DNA from: an uncultured Collinsella sp.
Lineage (GTDB): Bacteria; Actinomycetota; Coriobacteriia; Coriobacteriales; Coriobacteriaceae
Assembly (NCBI GenBank): GCA_900548255.1
Contig: URKH01000029.1
Span: 1-23,295 of the forward strand
Reading direction: 5' to 3'
DNA: 23,295 nucleotides
Shown: positions 7,072 through 13,996 of the stretch, one piece after another
Layout: each line of letters starts with the position of its first letter
How positions within the stretch are numbered: the first letter of the stretch is position 1
Position numbers and translations under genes: made by a program
Notes under the pieces: model-generated
The model's database searches: none
The model's input: the letters and a program-made list of their open reading frames with translations, nothing else
Told to the model about the DNA's origin: nothing

Positions 7072-7941
7072 TTATTGAGCGATTGCGTAAAGGTCGAACC
7101 CGCCCTGCGGCGTGCTGTCGACCGTATCGGGCGCCTGTGAATTAAAACTCACCGGAACCATGCGCTTTGAGGCACGGTAACGCGTGCCGTCGGTAGCGAC
7201 GGGCGGCTCATCGACCGTGAGCTCGTAGTCGCCGGGCTTGAGCTCGATGCCGTCACCTTCGGAATTAACGTATTGATACTCGTCGATTGCTTGTCCCTTG
7301 AGCGTGCGGCCCACGATATGGATGAGCATTTGGCTATCGCCGCGCGCGGTATCCCACGTCGCGCCGTCCTTAACCTCGACCGACACATGCACCGAGCGCG
7401 TGCGGCTGAGCGATTGCTCGACAGACATCTCGACCTTGGCGGCGTCTTTGCGCTGTTGCTCCACGTGGCTCCAGACATTTCCGATCGCCGCGCAAGCGAT
7501 GACGCCGGCCATGAAGGCGATGAGGATGGGGCCGAGCGGTGAGCGGCGGGCCGCGTCTTCCTCGCGAGCCAGGTTGGGGCGACGCGTGGGGGCGGGCGCC
7601 TGGGCACCCTGCGCGGGCACGTCGAGTATGCTGAAGGATGCCGTGCTGCCGGGGTCGATGGCGTGGCGCGGCTGCGGGGTCTTGGCCGGCGAGATGGACA
7701 TGTCGGCTGGCTCACCCAGCGTGGCCGTGGCATCGGCCTTTGCCTCGTCGGCCTCGGCCTGGGCCCAAGCCTGTTCAAAGGTTAGGGGTTCGGCGGCATC
7801 GGAGGCGGCTTCAGGCTCGACACCGGCATCATTGCCGGACTCGTCCTCGTCGCTCGACACGTCACACGGCGCGGGCTCGTCCCACTCTTCGTCCGGAGCC
7901 TCGCCCTCGCTATACCACCATTCAAAGTTATCGATATCCAT
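7072..7941 (-). CDS. Single-pass membrane protein of unknown function
   Basis: I do not recognise this 289-residue protein. Residues 1-80 are strongly acidic (runs of Asp and Glu, several Trp). A Pro/Ala-rich stretch leads to a basic patch (120-134) and one membrane helix at about 135-156. The orientation rule puts the acidic part inside and residues 157-289 outside. The outer part begins with a short charged helix, then a beta-rich region (SVHVSVEVKDGATWD, then GDYELTVDEPP) that could be an Ig-like or adhesion-type fold; that is inference. The ribosome binding site AAGGGG lies inside the palindrome GGGGCGCCCC (7944-7953), three bases before the ATG, so a hairpin may limit translation. It probably shares a transcript with the epimerase gene. 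Confidence 0.75.
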   Translation of the reverse strand: MDIDNFEWWYSEGEAPDEEWDEPAPCDVSSDEDESGNDAGVEPEAASDAAEPLTFEQAWAQAEADEAKADATATLGEPADMSISPAKTPQPRHAIDPGSTASFSILDVPAQGAQAPAPTRRPNLAREEDAARRSPLGPILIAFMAGVIACAAIGNVWSHVEQQRKDAAKVEMSVEQSLSRTRSVHVSVEVKDGATWDTARGDSQMLIHIVGRTLKGQAIDEYQYVNSEGDGIELKPGDYELTVDEPPVATDGTRYRASKRMVPVSFNSQAPDTVDSTPQGGFDLYAIAQ

Positions 7942-8023
7942 ACGGGGCGCCCCTTAAGCCTCGCAAATAAACACTTGCTAGCCTTATACCCCCAGATGAC
8001 ACGGGAGCTCGCCGGCACAGACA

Positions 8024-8093
8024 GGAAAAGCGTCACAACATTCGACGCTTTTCCTCGTTTTCGAGATTTTCATCGAATGTTGTGATGGTTTGG
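8024..8093. repeat. 68-bp dispersed repeat, copy 1
   Basis: Bases 8026-8093 match 12892-12959 at 66 of 68 positions. The element holds two overlapping inverted repeats: TCACAACATTCGA with TCGAATGTTGTGA, and GGAAAAGCGTC with GACGCTTTTCC, plus a small CTCG-TTTT-CGAG hairpin. The two larger hairpins use the same bases and exclude each other. On the minus strand it can also be read as a peptide ending TTFDENLENEEKRRML then stop, but no ribosome site precedes it. It lies between the merR 3' end and the unknown membrane protein gene. Confidence 0.8.
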
Positions 8094-8111
8094 GCGGCAG
8101 CCATGCCGCGA

Positions 8112-8142
8112 ATGTGACAAAGGGACTGTCCCTTTGTCACAT
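8112..8142 (-). repeat. GACAAAGGGA-family palindrome overlapping the merR stop codon
   Basis: A perfect 31-base odd palindrome: arms ATGTGACAAAGGGAC (8112-8126) and GTCCCTTTGTCACAT (8128-8142). The merR stop codon TGA (8137-8139) and its last Met codon lie inside the right arm. It stands 18 bases from the 68-bp repeat, the same pairing seen at 12891-12989. It probably acts as a 3'-end hairpin for merR. Confidence 0.75.
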
Positions 8143-9006
8143 CTGAAGGGCGACGGGGATTTGGATGCAGCAGAAGTCCTCTTGATGGGACTCGTCGTAG
8201 CTCGTGGTGTCGAGGTAGCAAAAGTCGAAAGCGTTGCCGATGGGCTGGAGCGCGTGCTTGTCCATGCAAGCCACGATGGCGCGGATGCCCTCGGGCTCAT
8301 ACGGCATGCCCCAGCGGCTCATGCACAGATACGTGCCCTCGGGCAGCACTTCGATGCCGATCTCTGCCAGCTCGGCAGCGTCGCTCGGCAGCAGCTCCTC
8401 GGCACCGCGCGGCAGCACGGCAAAGGAGCCAGCGCCGGCGATGGGATCGTCGGAATGCAGCGCCTCGCGACGCAGCATGGCACCCCAGCCGCGCATAGGG
8501 CGCGTGCCCGTCAACGCACGCATGCGCAGGATGGCCCGCATGAGCGTGGGATGGAGCATCGAGCGGCCGCGCTCGATATCGCCCGGAAACTCCTCAAAGA
8601 CCACGTAGCGGCGCTCGAATTGCTTGAGCTCCGGCCTACCCTCGCGCTCGCGCCAGTAAACCGCCTCGTCGTAAAAGCTCAGACGCTCCTGCACGCTCGA
8701 ACGCTCGGCTTTGAGCCCGGCAATCTGCTCATCGAGCGCCTGCACCCGCGAGCGCAGGTGATCGGTCATCTCTCCGATGTCGAACGTCGAGGTCAGGCGG
8801 TCAATCTCGTCGAGTTCGAGCCCTAGGTCGCGCAGCATGCAGATCAGACGCATGAGCGGGATCTGCGTGGGCGAATAGAAACGGTAGCCTTTTTCGTTAA
8901 CCACGGCGGGCTTAAACAGGCCGATCTTGTCGTAGTAGATGAGCGTTTGGCGCGAAACGTTAAACAGGCTCGCCATCTCGCCAATCGCATACATGCCCGT
9001 CTGCAT
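8137..9006 (-). CDS. MerR family transcriptional regulator with effector domain
   Basis: MerR proteins bind dyads in promoters with over-long spacers and twist the DNA to switch them on when a ligand binds. This 289-residue protein starts with a winged helix at about 5-75 (YAIGEMASLFNVSRQTLIYY, then YRFYSPTQIPLMRLI). A dimerising coiled coil follows at about 88-120. The C-terminal half resembles GyrI/BmrR-type small-molecule-binding domains. The start is the Met preceded by GGGAGGA; an upstream Met has no ribosome site. It lies 80 bases downstream of ubiX in the same direction, separated by a hairpin. Two MerR-type promoters within the neighbouring gene block (12826-12856 and 13966-13996) make it the natural candidate regulator of the UbiD/UbiX module. 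The last codons overlap a palindromic repeat. Confidence 0.9.
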   Translation of the reverse strand: MQTGMYAIGEMASLFNVSRQTLIYYDKIGLFKPAVVNEKGYRFYSPTQIPLMRLICMLRDLGLELDEIDRLTSTFDIGEMTDHLRSRVQALDEQIAGLKAERSSVQERLSFYDEAVYWREREGRPELKQFERRYVVFEEFPGDIERGRSMLHPTLMRAILRMRALTGTRPMRGWGAMLRREALHSDDPIAGAGSFAVLPRGAEELLPSDAAELAEIGIEVLPEGTYLCMSRWGMPYEPEGIRAIVACMDKHALQPIGNAFDFCYLDTTSYDESHQEDFCCIQIPVALQM

Positions 9007-9026
9007 AGGTCCTCCCGACACACCAA

Positions 9027-9054
9027 AGCCCGCCGCCCACAGGGGCAGCGGGCT
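9027..9054 (-). terminator. Hairpin between ubiX and merR
   Basis: AGCCCGCCGCCC (9027-9038) and GGGCAGCGGGCT (9043-9054) form a 12-bp stem with one G-U pair and a four-base loop. On the minus strand TTTGG follows. It ends 21 bases upstream of the merR start. It may partly terminate ubiX transcripts before merR, or form a merR leader stem. Confidence 0.5.
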
Positions 9055-9086
9055 CAAACACTACTCGTATCCTACCCTAAAGACGC

Positions 9087-9665
9087 CTATGACCAGCGCT
9101 TATAGTTTGCACATGACACGCCGACGGCCTCGAGCGCCTTGGCGGCGATGTGATGCACCGCGTCATCGAGCGTGGCGGGGCCGTTGTAAAACGTGAGCAT
9201 AGGCGGCATGAGCATGATGCCGGGCACGCGCGCCAGGCGCGCCATGTTATCGACGTGAATGGCGCTGAAGGGCGTCTCGCGCACCATGAGCACCAGGCGG
9301 CGCTGCTCTTTCATCTGCACGTCGGCCGCACGCAGCAGCAGGTTTTCGCTGTAGCCGCTTGCGATGCCGGCGAGCGTCTTCATGGAGCACGGGGCCACGA
9401 TCATGCCGTCGACCGGATAGGTGCCGCTTGCGATGGCGGCGCCGATGTTCTTGTTGTCGTAGACCACATCGGCATGCGCGGCAAACTCGTCGAGCGTCAT
9501 GCCGAGCTCCTGCTCGATGGTGATCTCTCCCCCACGCGTGACGACAAGCGCCGACTCGGCACCGGCCTGACGCAGGCACTTGAGACACTCGAGACCCAGC
9601 GCAGCGCCGCTGGCGCCAGACACGCCAACGACAATGCGACGGGGACGGACAGAAGACTCAGGCAT
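9087..9665 (-). CDS. ubiX: UbiX-family flavin prenyltransferase
   Basis: UbiX joins a dimethylallyl group, from dimethylallyl monophosphate (or the diphosphate in some members), to FMN. The product is prenylated FMN, the cofactor of UbiD decarboxylases. The 192-residue length is standard. The FMN-binding start is IVVGVSGASGAALG (11-24). The phosphate-binding block VLMVRETPFSAIH and the C-terminal LMPPMLTFYNGPATLDD block are present; the latter is usually FYNRP or similar, so Gly here is a mild variant. The start has AAGGAG five bases upstream. It lies 33 bases after the ubiD-type gene, the usual arrangement for hydroxyarylic acid decarboxylase systems (bsdBC, lpdBC). It may also supply cofactor to other UbiD enzymes in the cell. 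Confidence 0.95.
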   Translation of the reverse strand: MPESSVRPRRIVVGVSGASGAALGLECLKCLRQAGAESALVVTRGGEITIEQELGMTLDEFAAHADVVYDNKNIGAAIASGTYPVDGMIVAPCSMKTLAGIASGYSENLLLRAADVQMKEQRRLVLMVRETPFSAIHVDNMARLARVPGIMLMPPMLTFYNGPATLDDAVHHIAAKALEAVGVSCANYKRWS

Positions 9666-9698
9666 GACAACTCCTTGACTACTTGATAGGGCTACGCA

Positions 9699-11186
9699 CT
9701 AGAAAGCGAGCTCTGCTGCCCACTTATCTGTGTCGATCTCCATGAACTGCGAGCGGATGAAGTTCTTCTTAAGGTTGAACGGGACCGTGCAGTCGAAGAT
9801 GGCCTTGCAGGCGATGCCGTGCTCGCGGATCGAAGGATCGAACGCGGGGTCGTTGGACGGGTCGAGCACGTGGCAGTGGCAGCCGGGGATGGTGATGAGG
9901 TCGACGTCGGCCTGGAAGCGCGTGGTCATGGCCCACATCACGTCGCTCATATCGAAGATGTCGACATCCTCGTCAACGAGGATGACGTGCTTGAGCTCGG
10001 AGAACGCCGAGAAGGCGAGCATGGCGGCGTTGCGCTGACGGCCCTCGTCATTTTTGCTCGACTTCTTGAACTGCATGATGGCAACGAACTTGCCGCCGCC
10101 GCAGGGGGCAGCGTGGACGTTGAGCAGGCGGCCCGGGATAGCGGTCTCGACCATCTTGTAGATGGAAGCCTCGGTGGGGATACCGGCCATGGAAACGTGC
10201 TCGTGCGAAGGGCCGATGCAGCTCTCCATAATGGGGTTGACGCGCGTGGTGACGGCGGTGATCTTGATCACCGGGCATACCTTGGCGCCACCGGTGTAGC
10301 CGGGGAACTCGGGCATGGCGTAGCCGTGGCCGTTGACGTCCTCGTTGATGGTTTCGTCGTGCATGAGGTAGCCCTCGAGCACGTACTCGGCATTGGCAAT
10401 GCACTTCTGCGGAACGGTGACACAGTCGGCGAGCTCGACGGCGTGGCCGCGCAGGGCGCCGGCGATCTGCAGCTCGTTGAAGCCGAGCGGCGTGGTAGGA
10501 GCCTCGAAGCCGCAGCACATGTACACGGCGGGGTCCAGGCCGATGGAGATGGAGATGGGCATGTCCTCGCCACGCTGGCAGTACTCGTCAAAGAACGCGC
10601 CCAGGTGACGGCTGCCCGGGGTAATCCACATGGCGAGCTTGTCCTTGTCGACGCAGGAGAAGCGGTGGATGGTCACGTCGGACTGGGAGCCGTCGGGGCT
10701 CGTGCCGTAGGCGAGGCCCATGGTGATGTAGGGGCCGCCGTCGACGGGCGTGTTGGTAGGAGCGGGAACGATCTTGCGCAGGTCAAAGCCCTCGTCGGTC
10801 GCCTTGTACACGACCTCCTGGCAGTCGACGTGCGCACCCTCGGCGATCTGCTCAGGCGCGATCAGGTTCTCGAAGCGCTTGCCGATCTCGAGGCCCAGGT
10901 GTTCCTCGTCCAGATCGAGCAGGGCGGCAACGCGCTTGCGGCTGGCAAGCATGCCGATGCAGACCTTGGCATCGTCAAAGCCCTTGACGTTGTTGAAGAC
11001 CATCGCCGGACCCTCTTTGGTCGGACGCATAACGGTGCCGCCGGCACCGACGTGGCGATAGACGCCCGAGACCTCGGCGTCCGGGTCGACCTGGGTGTCG
11101 GTCTCGAGCAGCTGGCCCGGCATCTCGCGCAAAAAGTCGAGTGCGGAGCGCAGGTCGTGGATCTGGGAAGCATCGGTAGTGGACAT
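9699..11186 (-). CDS. UbiD-family prenyl-FMN-dependent decarboxylase
   Basis: UbiD enzymes reversibly decarboxylate aromatic or alpha,beta-unsaturated acids using prenylated FMN, Mn2+ and K+, without oxygen. The protein has 495 residues, near the family norm. Family blocks include VTIHRFSCVDKDKLAMW (Arg175), the ANAEYVLEGYL segment with the conserved Glu pair (267, 271) and PEFPGYTGG. EHVSMAGIPTEASIY and LVDEDVDIFDMSDVMWA are also present. The start is the Met preceded by AAAGGAG; an earlier in-frame ATG at 11264 has no ribosome site. It sits between a SLC13 transporter and ubiX in one direction. Substrate class could be hydroxybenzoate, gallate, phenylacrylate or another acid; sequence alone does not tell. 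Confidence 0.93.
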   Translation of the reverse strand: MSTTDASQIHDLRSALDFLREMPGQLLETDTQVDPDAEVSGVYRHVGAGGTVMRPTKEGPAMVFNNVKGFDDAKVCIGMLASRKRVAALLDLDEEHLGLEIGKRFENLIAPEQIAEGAHVDCQEVVYKATDEGFDLRKIVPAPTNTPVDGGPYITMGLAYGTSPDGSQSDVTIHRFSCVDKDKLAMWITPGSRHLGAFFDEYCQRGEDMPISISIGLDPAVYMCCGFEAPTTPLGFNELQIAGALRGHAVELADCVTVPQKCIANAEYVLEGYLMHDETINEDVNGHGYAMPEFPGYTGGAKVCPVIKITAVTTRVNPIMESCIGPSHEHVSMAGIPTEASIYKMVETAIPGRLLNVHAAPCGGGKFVAIMQFKKSSKNDEGRQRNAAMLAFSAFSELKHVILVDEDVDIFDMSDVMWAMTTRFQADVDLITIPGCHCHVLDPSNDPAFDPSIREHGIACKAIFDCTVPFNLKKNFIRSQFMEIDTDKWAAELAF

Positions 11187-11208
11187 AGCATGCTCCTTTC
11201 GGGAGAGT

Positions 11209-11234
11209 GCCCGGCGGCGGGGATGCCGCCGGGC
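11209..11234 (-). other. Intercistronic hairpin between transporter and ubiD
   Basis: A perfect 10-bp GC-rich stem, GCCCGGCGGC (11209-11218) and GCCGCCGGGC (11225-11234), has a six-base loop. It lies just upstream of the ubiD ribosome site. No T run follows on the minus strand, so it is more likely an RNA-stability or processing element than a terminator. Confidence 0.5.
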
Positions 11235-11283
11235 TGGGTAACGTAGTGGGGCCGCGGCGCTCATAGATGAGGCGCTCGACCGT

Positions 11284-12741
11284 TTACATCAGGCCAAAGA
11301 GGTGGAACCAGGCGGCCTCGACCAGCACGACGACAAAGACGACCGCGGTGAGGGGAATGCCCATGCGCATGGCCTCTTTGGAGGTGTAGCCGCCGGCGTC
11401 CTTGCCCTCGCCGATAAGGATCGGCAGGTTGTGGAACGGCAGGATGTAGTGGATGTTGATGGACGTGAAGACGATGAGCGCCACGGCGAGCGGGCTCACG
11501 CTGGAGCCGGCCGCGAAGCTGATGAACGCCGGCACGCACACGCCGAGCACGGCCATGACCGAGCCCATGAACATGTGGATGACCATGGAGAGCGCGGCGA
11601 CAAGCAGGGCGAACAGGAAGATGTTCTCGGGCACGGAGCTGGGGAGTACGACGTCGGCGATCCAGGCGTTCATGCCGGTGGCGCCGCCCACGGAACCCAC
11701 GGGCAAGGCGGCCGTCAGGAACATGAGGGACTTGATGTCGACAGCGTTCCAGCTGGCAGGAGTGAGGACCTCGCCGATGATGGGCATGGCGAGTGCGACG
11801 CCAATGGCCAGGGTGACCCAGCCGATATAGTCGCCCGAGACGGTGAGCCACAGCGCGATGGCGATGACAAGCCACACGATGGTGCGGATCTCCTTGACGG
11901 AGAGCTTGCCGAGCGCGGCCTGCTTGGCCACGATCTGCTCGCGATCGTAGACGAGCTCCTTGCTGGGCTTAAAGAGGAAGAGGCCCAAGAACAGGGTGCA
12001 CAGCAGCGCGACCAGCATAGGCACGCTCATGTACAGGAACCAGTCGACAAAGGACGGGCTCATGCCGCCGGCCTCGGCGCTGTACTGCGCGACAAGCGGG
12101 TTGAGCGTGGAGTCGCCCGTCAGGAAGAACATGGAGCCCGGGGCAGCAGCGGCAAACACGAGGAAGCCGAGCTTGCCGCGGTCGTCGTCACCGTAGCCGG
12201 CGGACTCGGCAATGACCGAGACGACGGCGAGAATGAGGAAGGCGCGGGGGAACGGATGCGGGATCAGCAGCGACAGCACAAAGGTGAGCGCGAAGATTGA
12301 GATGATAAGCGACTTGGCATCGCGCACGAACTTGAGCATAAACGCATAGGCGATGCGCTCGCCCAGGCCCGACTCCTTGACCGCGCTGGCGATGAGGTAG
12401 GCGCCGATGACGAGCCACATGGTGGCTTTGGTCCACGAGCTAAACGTGGAGGCGACCGTCGCCGAGATGCTCGCGGCACCCGTGTCGTCCACGCACACCT
12501 TGAACAGAACGAGCAGCGCGCAATAGAGCAGGCCCACAAAGCCCGGCTGTGCCACGCCACACGTCCAGAACACCACCGTGGCGAGCGTCAACGCCAGACA
12601 GGTCTGACCGCCGACCGTAAGCTCGACCGTCGAGCTCAGCTCCGCCAAAGGAAGAAACTTCACCAGCAAAAAGACAACGATACCCAGCACAAAGCCAATT
12701 TCGCGCTTGGTGATCTTAAACGCCTTCTTTTCCGCTTCCAT
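11284..12741 (-). CDS. SLC13/DASS-family anion transporter
   Basis: DASS proteins carry di- or tricarboxylates and related anions, usually with sodium, through an elevator mechanism. The 485-residue protein has about 11-12 hydrophobic segments in two repeats. The SNT-like signatures are the GDSTLNPLVAQY region and the second half's TSINIHYILPFHNLPILIGEG; the IHYILPFH stretch is typical of the plant-plastid-translocator branch. A polar N-terminus (EAEKKAFKITKRE) faces the cytoplasm. The start has AAAGGTGGGGAG directly upstream. It is the first gene of a run transporter, ubiD, ubiX, (merR), which suggests it imports the acid that UbiD decarboxylates or exchanges acid for product. The substrate is inferred from context only. 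Confidence 0.88.
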   Translation of the reverse strand: MEAEKKAFKITKREIGFVLGIVVFLLVKFLPLAELSSTVELTVGGQTCLALTLATVVFWTCGVAQPGFVGLLYCALLVLFKVCVDDTGAASISATVASTFSSWTKATMWLVIGAYLIASAVKESGLGERIAYAFMLKFVRDAKSLIISIFALTFVLSLLIPHPFPRAFLILAVVSVIAESAGYGDDDRGKLGFLVFAAAAPGSMFFLTGDSTLNPLVAQYSAEAGGMSPSFVDWFLYMSVPMLVALLCTLFLGLFLFKPSKELVYDREQIVAKQAALGKLSVKEIRTIVWLVIAIALWLTVSGDYIGWVTLAIGVALAMPIIGEVLTPASWNAVDIKSLMFLTAALPVGSVGGATGMNAWIADVVLPSSVPENIFLFALLVAALSMVIHMFMGSVMAVLGVCVPAFISFAAGSSVSPLAVALIVFTSINIHYILPFHNLPILIGEGKDAGGYTSKEAMRMGIPLTAVVFVVVLVEAAWFHLFGLM

Positions 12742-12794
12742 CTCCCCACCTTTCTTGTTGGGGGCGCTCCGGATTCGCGGCCACGTTGCCACTT

Positions 12795-12825
12795 AAAAAG
12801 GGGCGCCCGTTATCGGACACCCCTT
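12795..12825 (-). terminator. Strong intrinsic terminator upstream of the transporter gene
   Basis: On the minus strand AAGGGGTGTCCG pairs with CGGGCGCCCCTT around an ATAA loop (12-bp stem with two G-U pairs) and TTTTT follows. Transcripts arriving from the fusion gene upstream would stop here. The hairpin's first arm begins at the predicted transcription start of the transporter operon, so transcripts that start there would lack part of the stem and escape it. Confidence 0.75.
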
Positions 12826-12856
12826 ACGTTGCGCTGTGTTGTGGCAATACAGTCAA
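12826..12856 (-). promoter_or_regulatory. MerR-type promoter/operator for the transporter-ubiD-ubiX operon
   Basis: Minus strand: -35 TTGACT (12856-12851) is followed by the partial dyad CTGTATTGCCACAACACAG (12852-12834). With a 19-base spacer the -10 falls at CAACGT, which is weak, as expected for an activated promoter. Over the 24 bases starting one before the -35 box it matches the element at 13997-13974 at 19 positions in the same orientation. Confidence 0.5.
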
Positions 12857-12890
12857 GCGGGATTTTTGGATGAGAAGCGATCCTCTGGAC

Positions 12891-12959
12891 AAAAAGCGTC
12901 ACAACATTCGACGCTTTTCCTCGTTTTCGAGATTTTCATCAAATGTTGTGACGGTTTGG
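12891..12959. repeat. 68-bp dispersed repeat, copy 2
   Basis: This is the second copy of the 8024-8093 element (two differences in 68 bases). One change turns a C-G pair into a U-G pair in minus-strand RNA; the other turns an A-C mismatch into a G-C pair and lengthens the stem, so the fold is kept. The same peptide ending can be read on the minus strand (one change silent, one Ile to Val). It is followed, as in copy 1, by a GACAAAGGGA palindrome. Confidence 0.8.
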
Positions 12960-12989
12960 ATGTGGCAAAGGGACTGTCTTTTTTCACAT
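12960..12989 (-). repeat. Decayed GACAAAGGGA-family palindrome over the fusion gene's stop
   Basis: The left arm ATGTGGCAAAGGGAC is nearly intact, while the right arm has become TGTCTTTTTTCACAT. The palindrome has lost most inner pairing, and one base is missing compared with 8112-8142. The last Met and TGA of the LpdD-IDI fusion gene (12984-12986) come from the right arm, exactly as in merR. Confidence 0.6.
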
Positions 12990-13931
12990 AGCGAGGGCTG
13001 CGCGGATGGAGGGGACCTCCAGGGCCTCGCGGAGCCAGGGTGCCAGCTGCTCGGGGCGACCCTGCAGGTAGCCGCCGAGCTCGGATGGGGTCACGCGTCG
13101 TACCTCCGAGATCTCCTCTTGGTTGATGTGCAGCTCGCCCGGCTCAACATGGGCTGCGAACACCTCGCACCACTCGCACTCGCAGCGGCCGTCGCCGTGG
13201 TCCTCGCGGTACACCACGCGTCCGAGGTACTTGAGCTGATCGGGATCGCGCGTGATGCCGAGCTCTTCGTTGATGCGGCGCGCCGTCGCGGCGACAACGT
13301 CCTCCCCGGGGAGCGGATGGCCGGCACAGCTATCGGCCAGCACCCCGCCCCACAGGCGTTTGAGCGGACTGCGACGACAGAGCAGCAGGCGTGCGTCTTC
13401 GCCCTGGCCCTCGACCAGAAGCGTCAGAAATGCCTGATGCAGAATGCCCTCACCGGCATGGGCATCGATGCGGTCGACGGGGCCAAGCGTCTCGCCGGTC
13501 GCGGCATTGACCGCCACGACCTCGGCGCCCGCGCCGCCCTCATCCCAGCCGGCGCGCAGAATGCGGGCTGCGGCCTCCTCGAGCGCGGCGATGAGCTCCT
13601 TGGTGGTGTCGAGCACGCGCTGCAGGTCGCCCCCGCTCGCCTGTTCAACATGAAAGCCCGTGCTCGCAACGACCGGCACGCCAAAGCGCGTGGCCAGCGC
13701 CGCCGCGATATCGTGCGCCGGAATTTCGTCTCGATGGCACGGAACAGCCAGGATGCTCACTGTCGCCGTGCGGCCGGGCTCGGGACGCGGAATGGCCTGC
13801 GCCGTGGCGCCCAGGTGCGCGAACTCCGGCGAGCAGGCGTACACCGCCATGCCTCGCGGCGTCACCGTCAACTGGGCCTCGAGCGCAAACTTGCCCTCGC
13901 CTGCTGCAACCTTTGTCGTGTGCATACCCAT
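12984..13931 (-). CDS. Fusion of LpdD-like domain and IDI-type Nudix domain
   Basis: The protein has 315 residues in two parts. Residues 1-130 resemble the LpdD-like (prenylated-flavin chaperone) family: AHLGATAQAI, SILAVPCHRDEIPAHDIA and the FHVEQAS stretch. Residues 135-315 align by eye with type 1 isopentenyl-diphosphate isomerase along its full length. His158, His165, His205, Glu251 and Glu253 stand where E. coli Idi has metal ligands His25, His32, His69, Glu114 and Glu116; Tyr241 and Trp299 also match. The catalytic Cys67 position holds Ala203, with a Cys one residue earlier (SCAGHP). The Nudix box G204-x5-E210-x7-R-R-I-N-E-E-L-G-I is nearly complete. The start has AGGAG five bases upstream. 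Its promoter resembles that of the transporter-ubiD-ubiX operon. Likely role: prenyl donor or prenyl-FMN supply for UbiD; the reaction is uncertain. Confidence 0.8.
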   Translation of the reverse strand: MGMHTTKVAAGEGKFALEAQLTVTPRGMAVYACSPEFAHLGATAQAIPRPEPGRTATVSILAVPCHRDEIPAHDIAAALATRFGVPVVASTGFHVEQASGGDLQRVLDTTKELIAALEEAAARILRAGWDEGGAGAEVVAVNAATGETLGPVDRIDAHAGEGILHQAFLTLLVEGQGEDARLLLCRRSPLKRLWGGVLADSCAGHPLPGEDVVAATARRINEELGITRDPDQLKYLGRVVYREDHGDGRCECEWCEVFAAHVEPGELHINQEEISEVRRVTPSELGGYLQGRPEQLAPWLREALEVPSIRAALAM

Positions 13932-13965
13932 GGGATCTCCTGTCGCCCGCAATGTACCTGAGACC

Positions 13966-13996
13966 ATTTTCACCTGTATTGCGACTATACAGGCAA
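13966..13996 (-). promoter_or_regulatory. MerR-type promoter/operator of the fusion gene
   Basis: Minus strand: -35 TTGCCT (13996-13991), a 19-base spacer, and -10 GAAAAT (13971-13966). The spacer carries a perfect 7-bp dyad, CCTGTAT (13973-13979) and ATACAGG (13987-13993), with a seven-base centre. Over-long 19-base spacing with a central dyad is the hallmark of MerR-activated promoters. The leader would be about 28 bases. Confidence 0.55.

Noticed and set aside
8033..8104. Small minus-strand frame starting MAAAQ and ending in the repeat-encoded peptide
   Set aside because: It lies wholly in repeat DNA and has no ribosome binding site; kept only as an observation about the repeat.
9819..11246. 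475-codon plus-strand frame opposite ubiD
   Set aside because: Shadow of a well-supported UbiD gene; its product is an Asp/Val/Gly-rich artefact.
11187..11264. Upstream ATG at 11264 as the ubiD start
   Set aside because: No ribosome site, and the added Arg/Pro-rich residues encode the intercistronic hairpin; the Met at 11186 has AAAGGAG.
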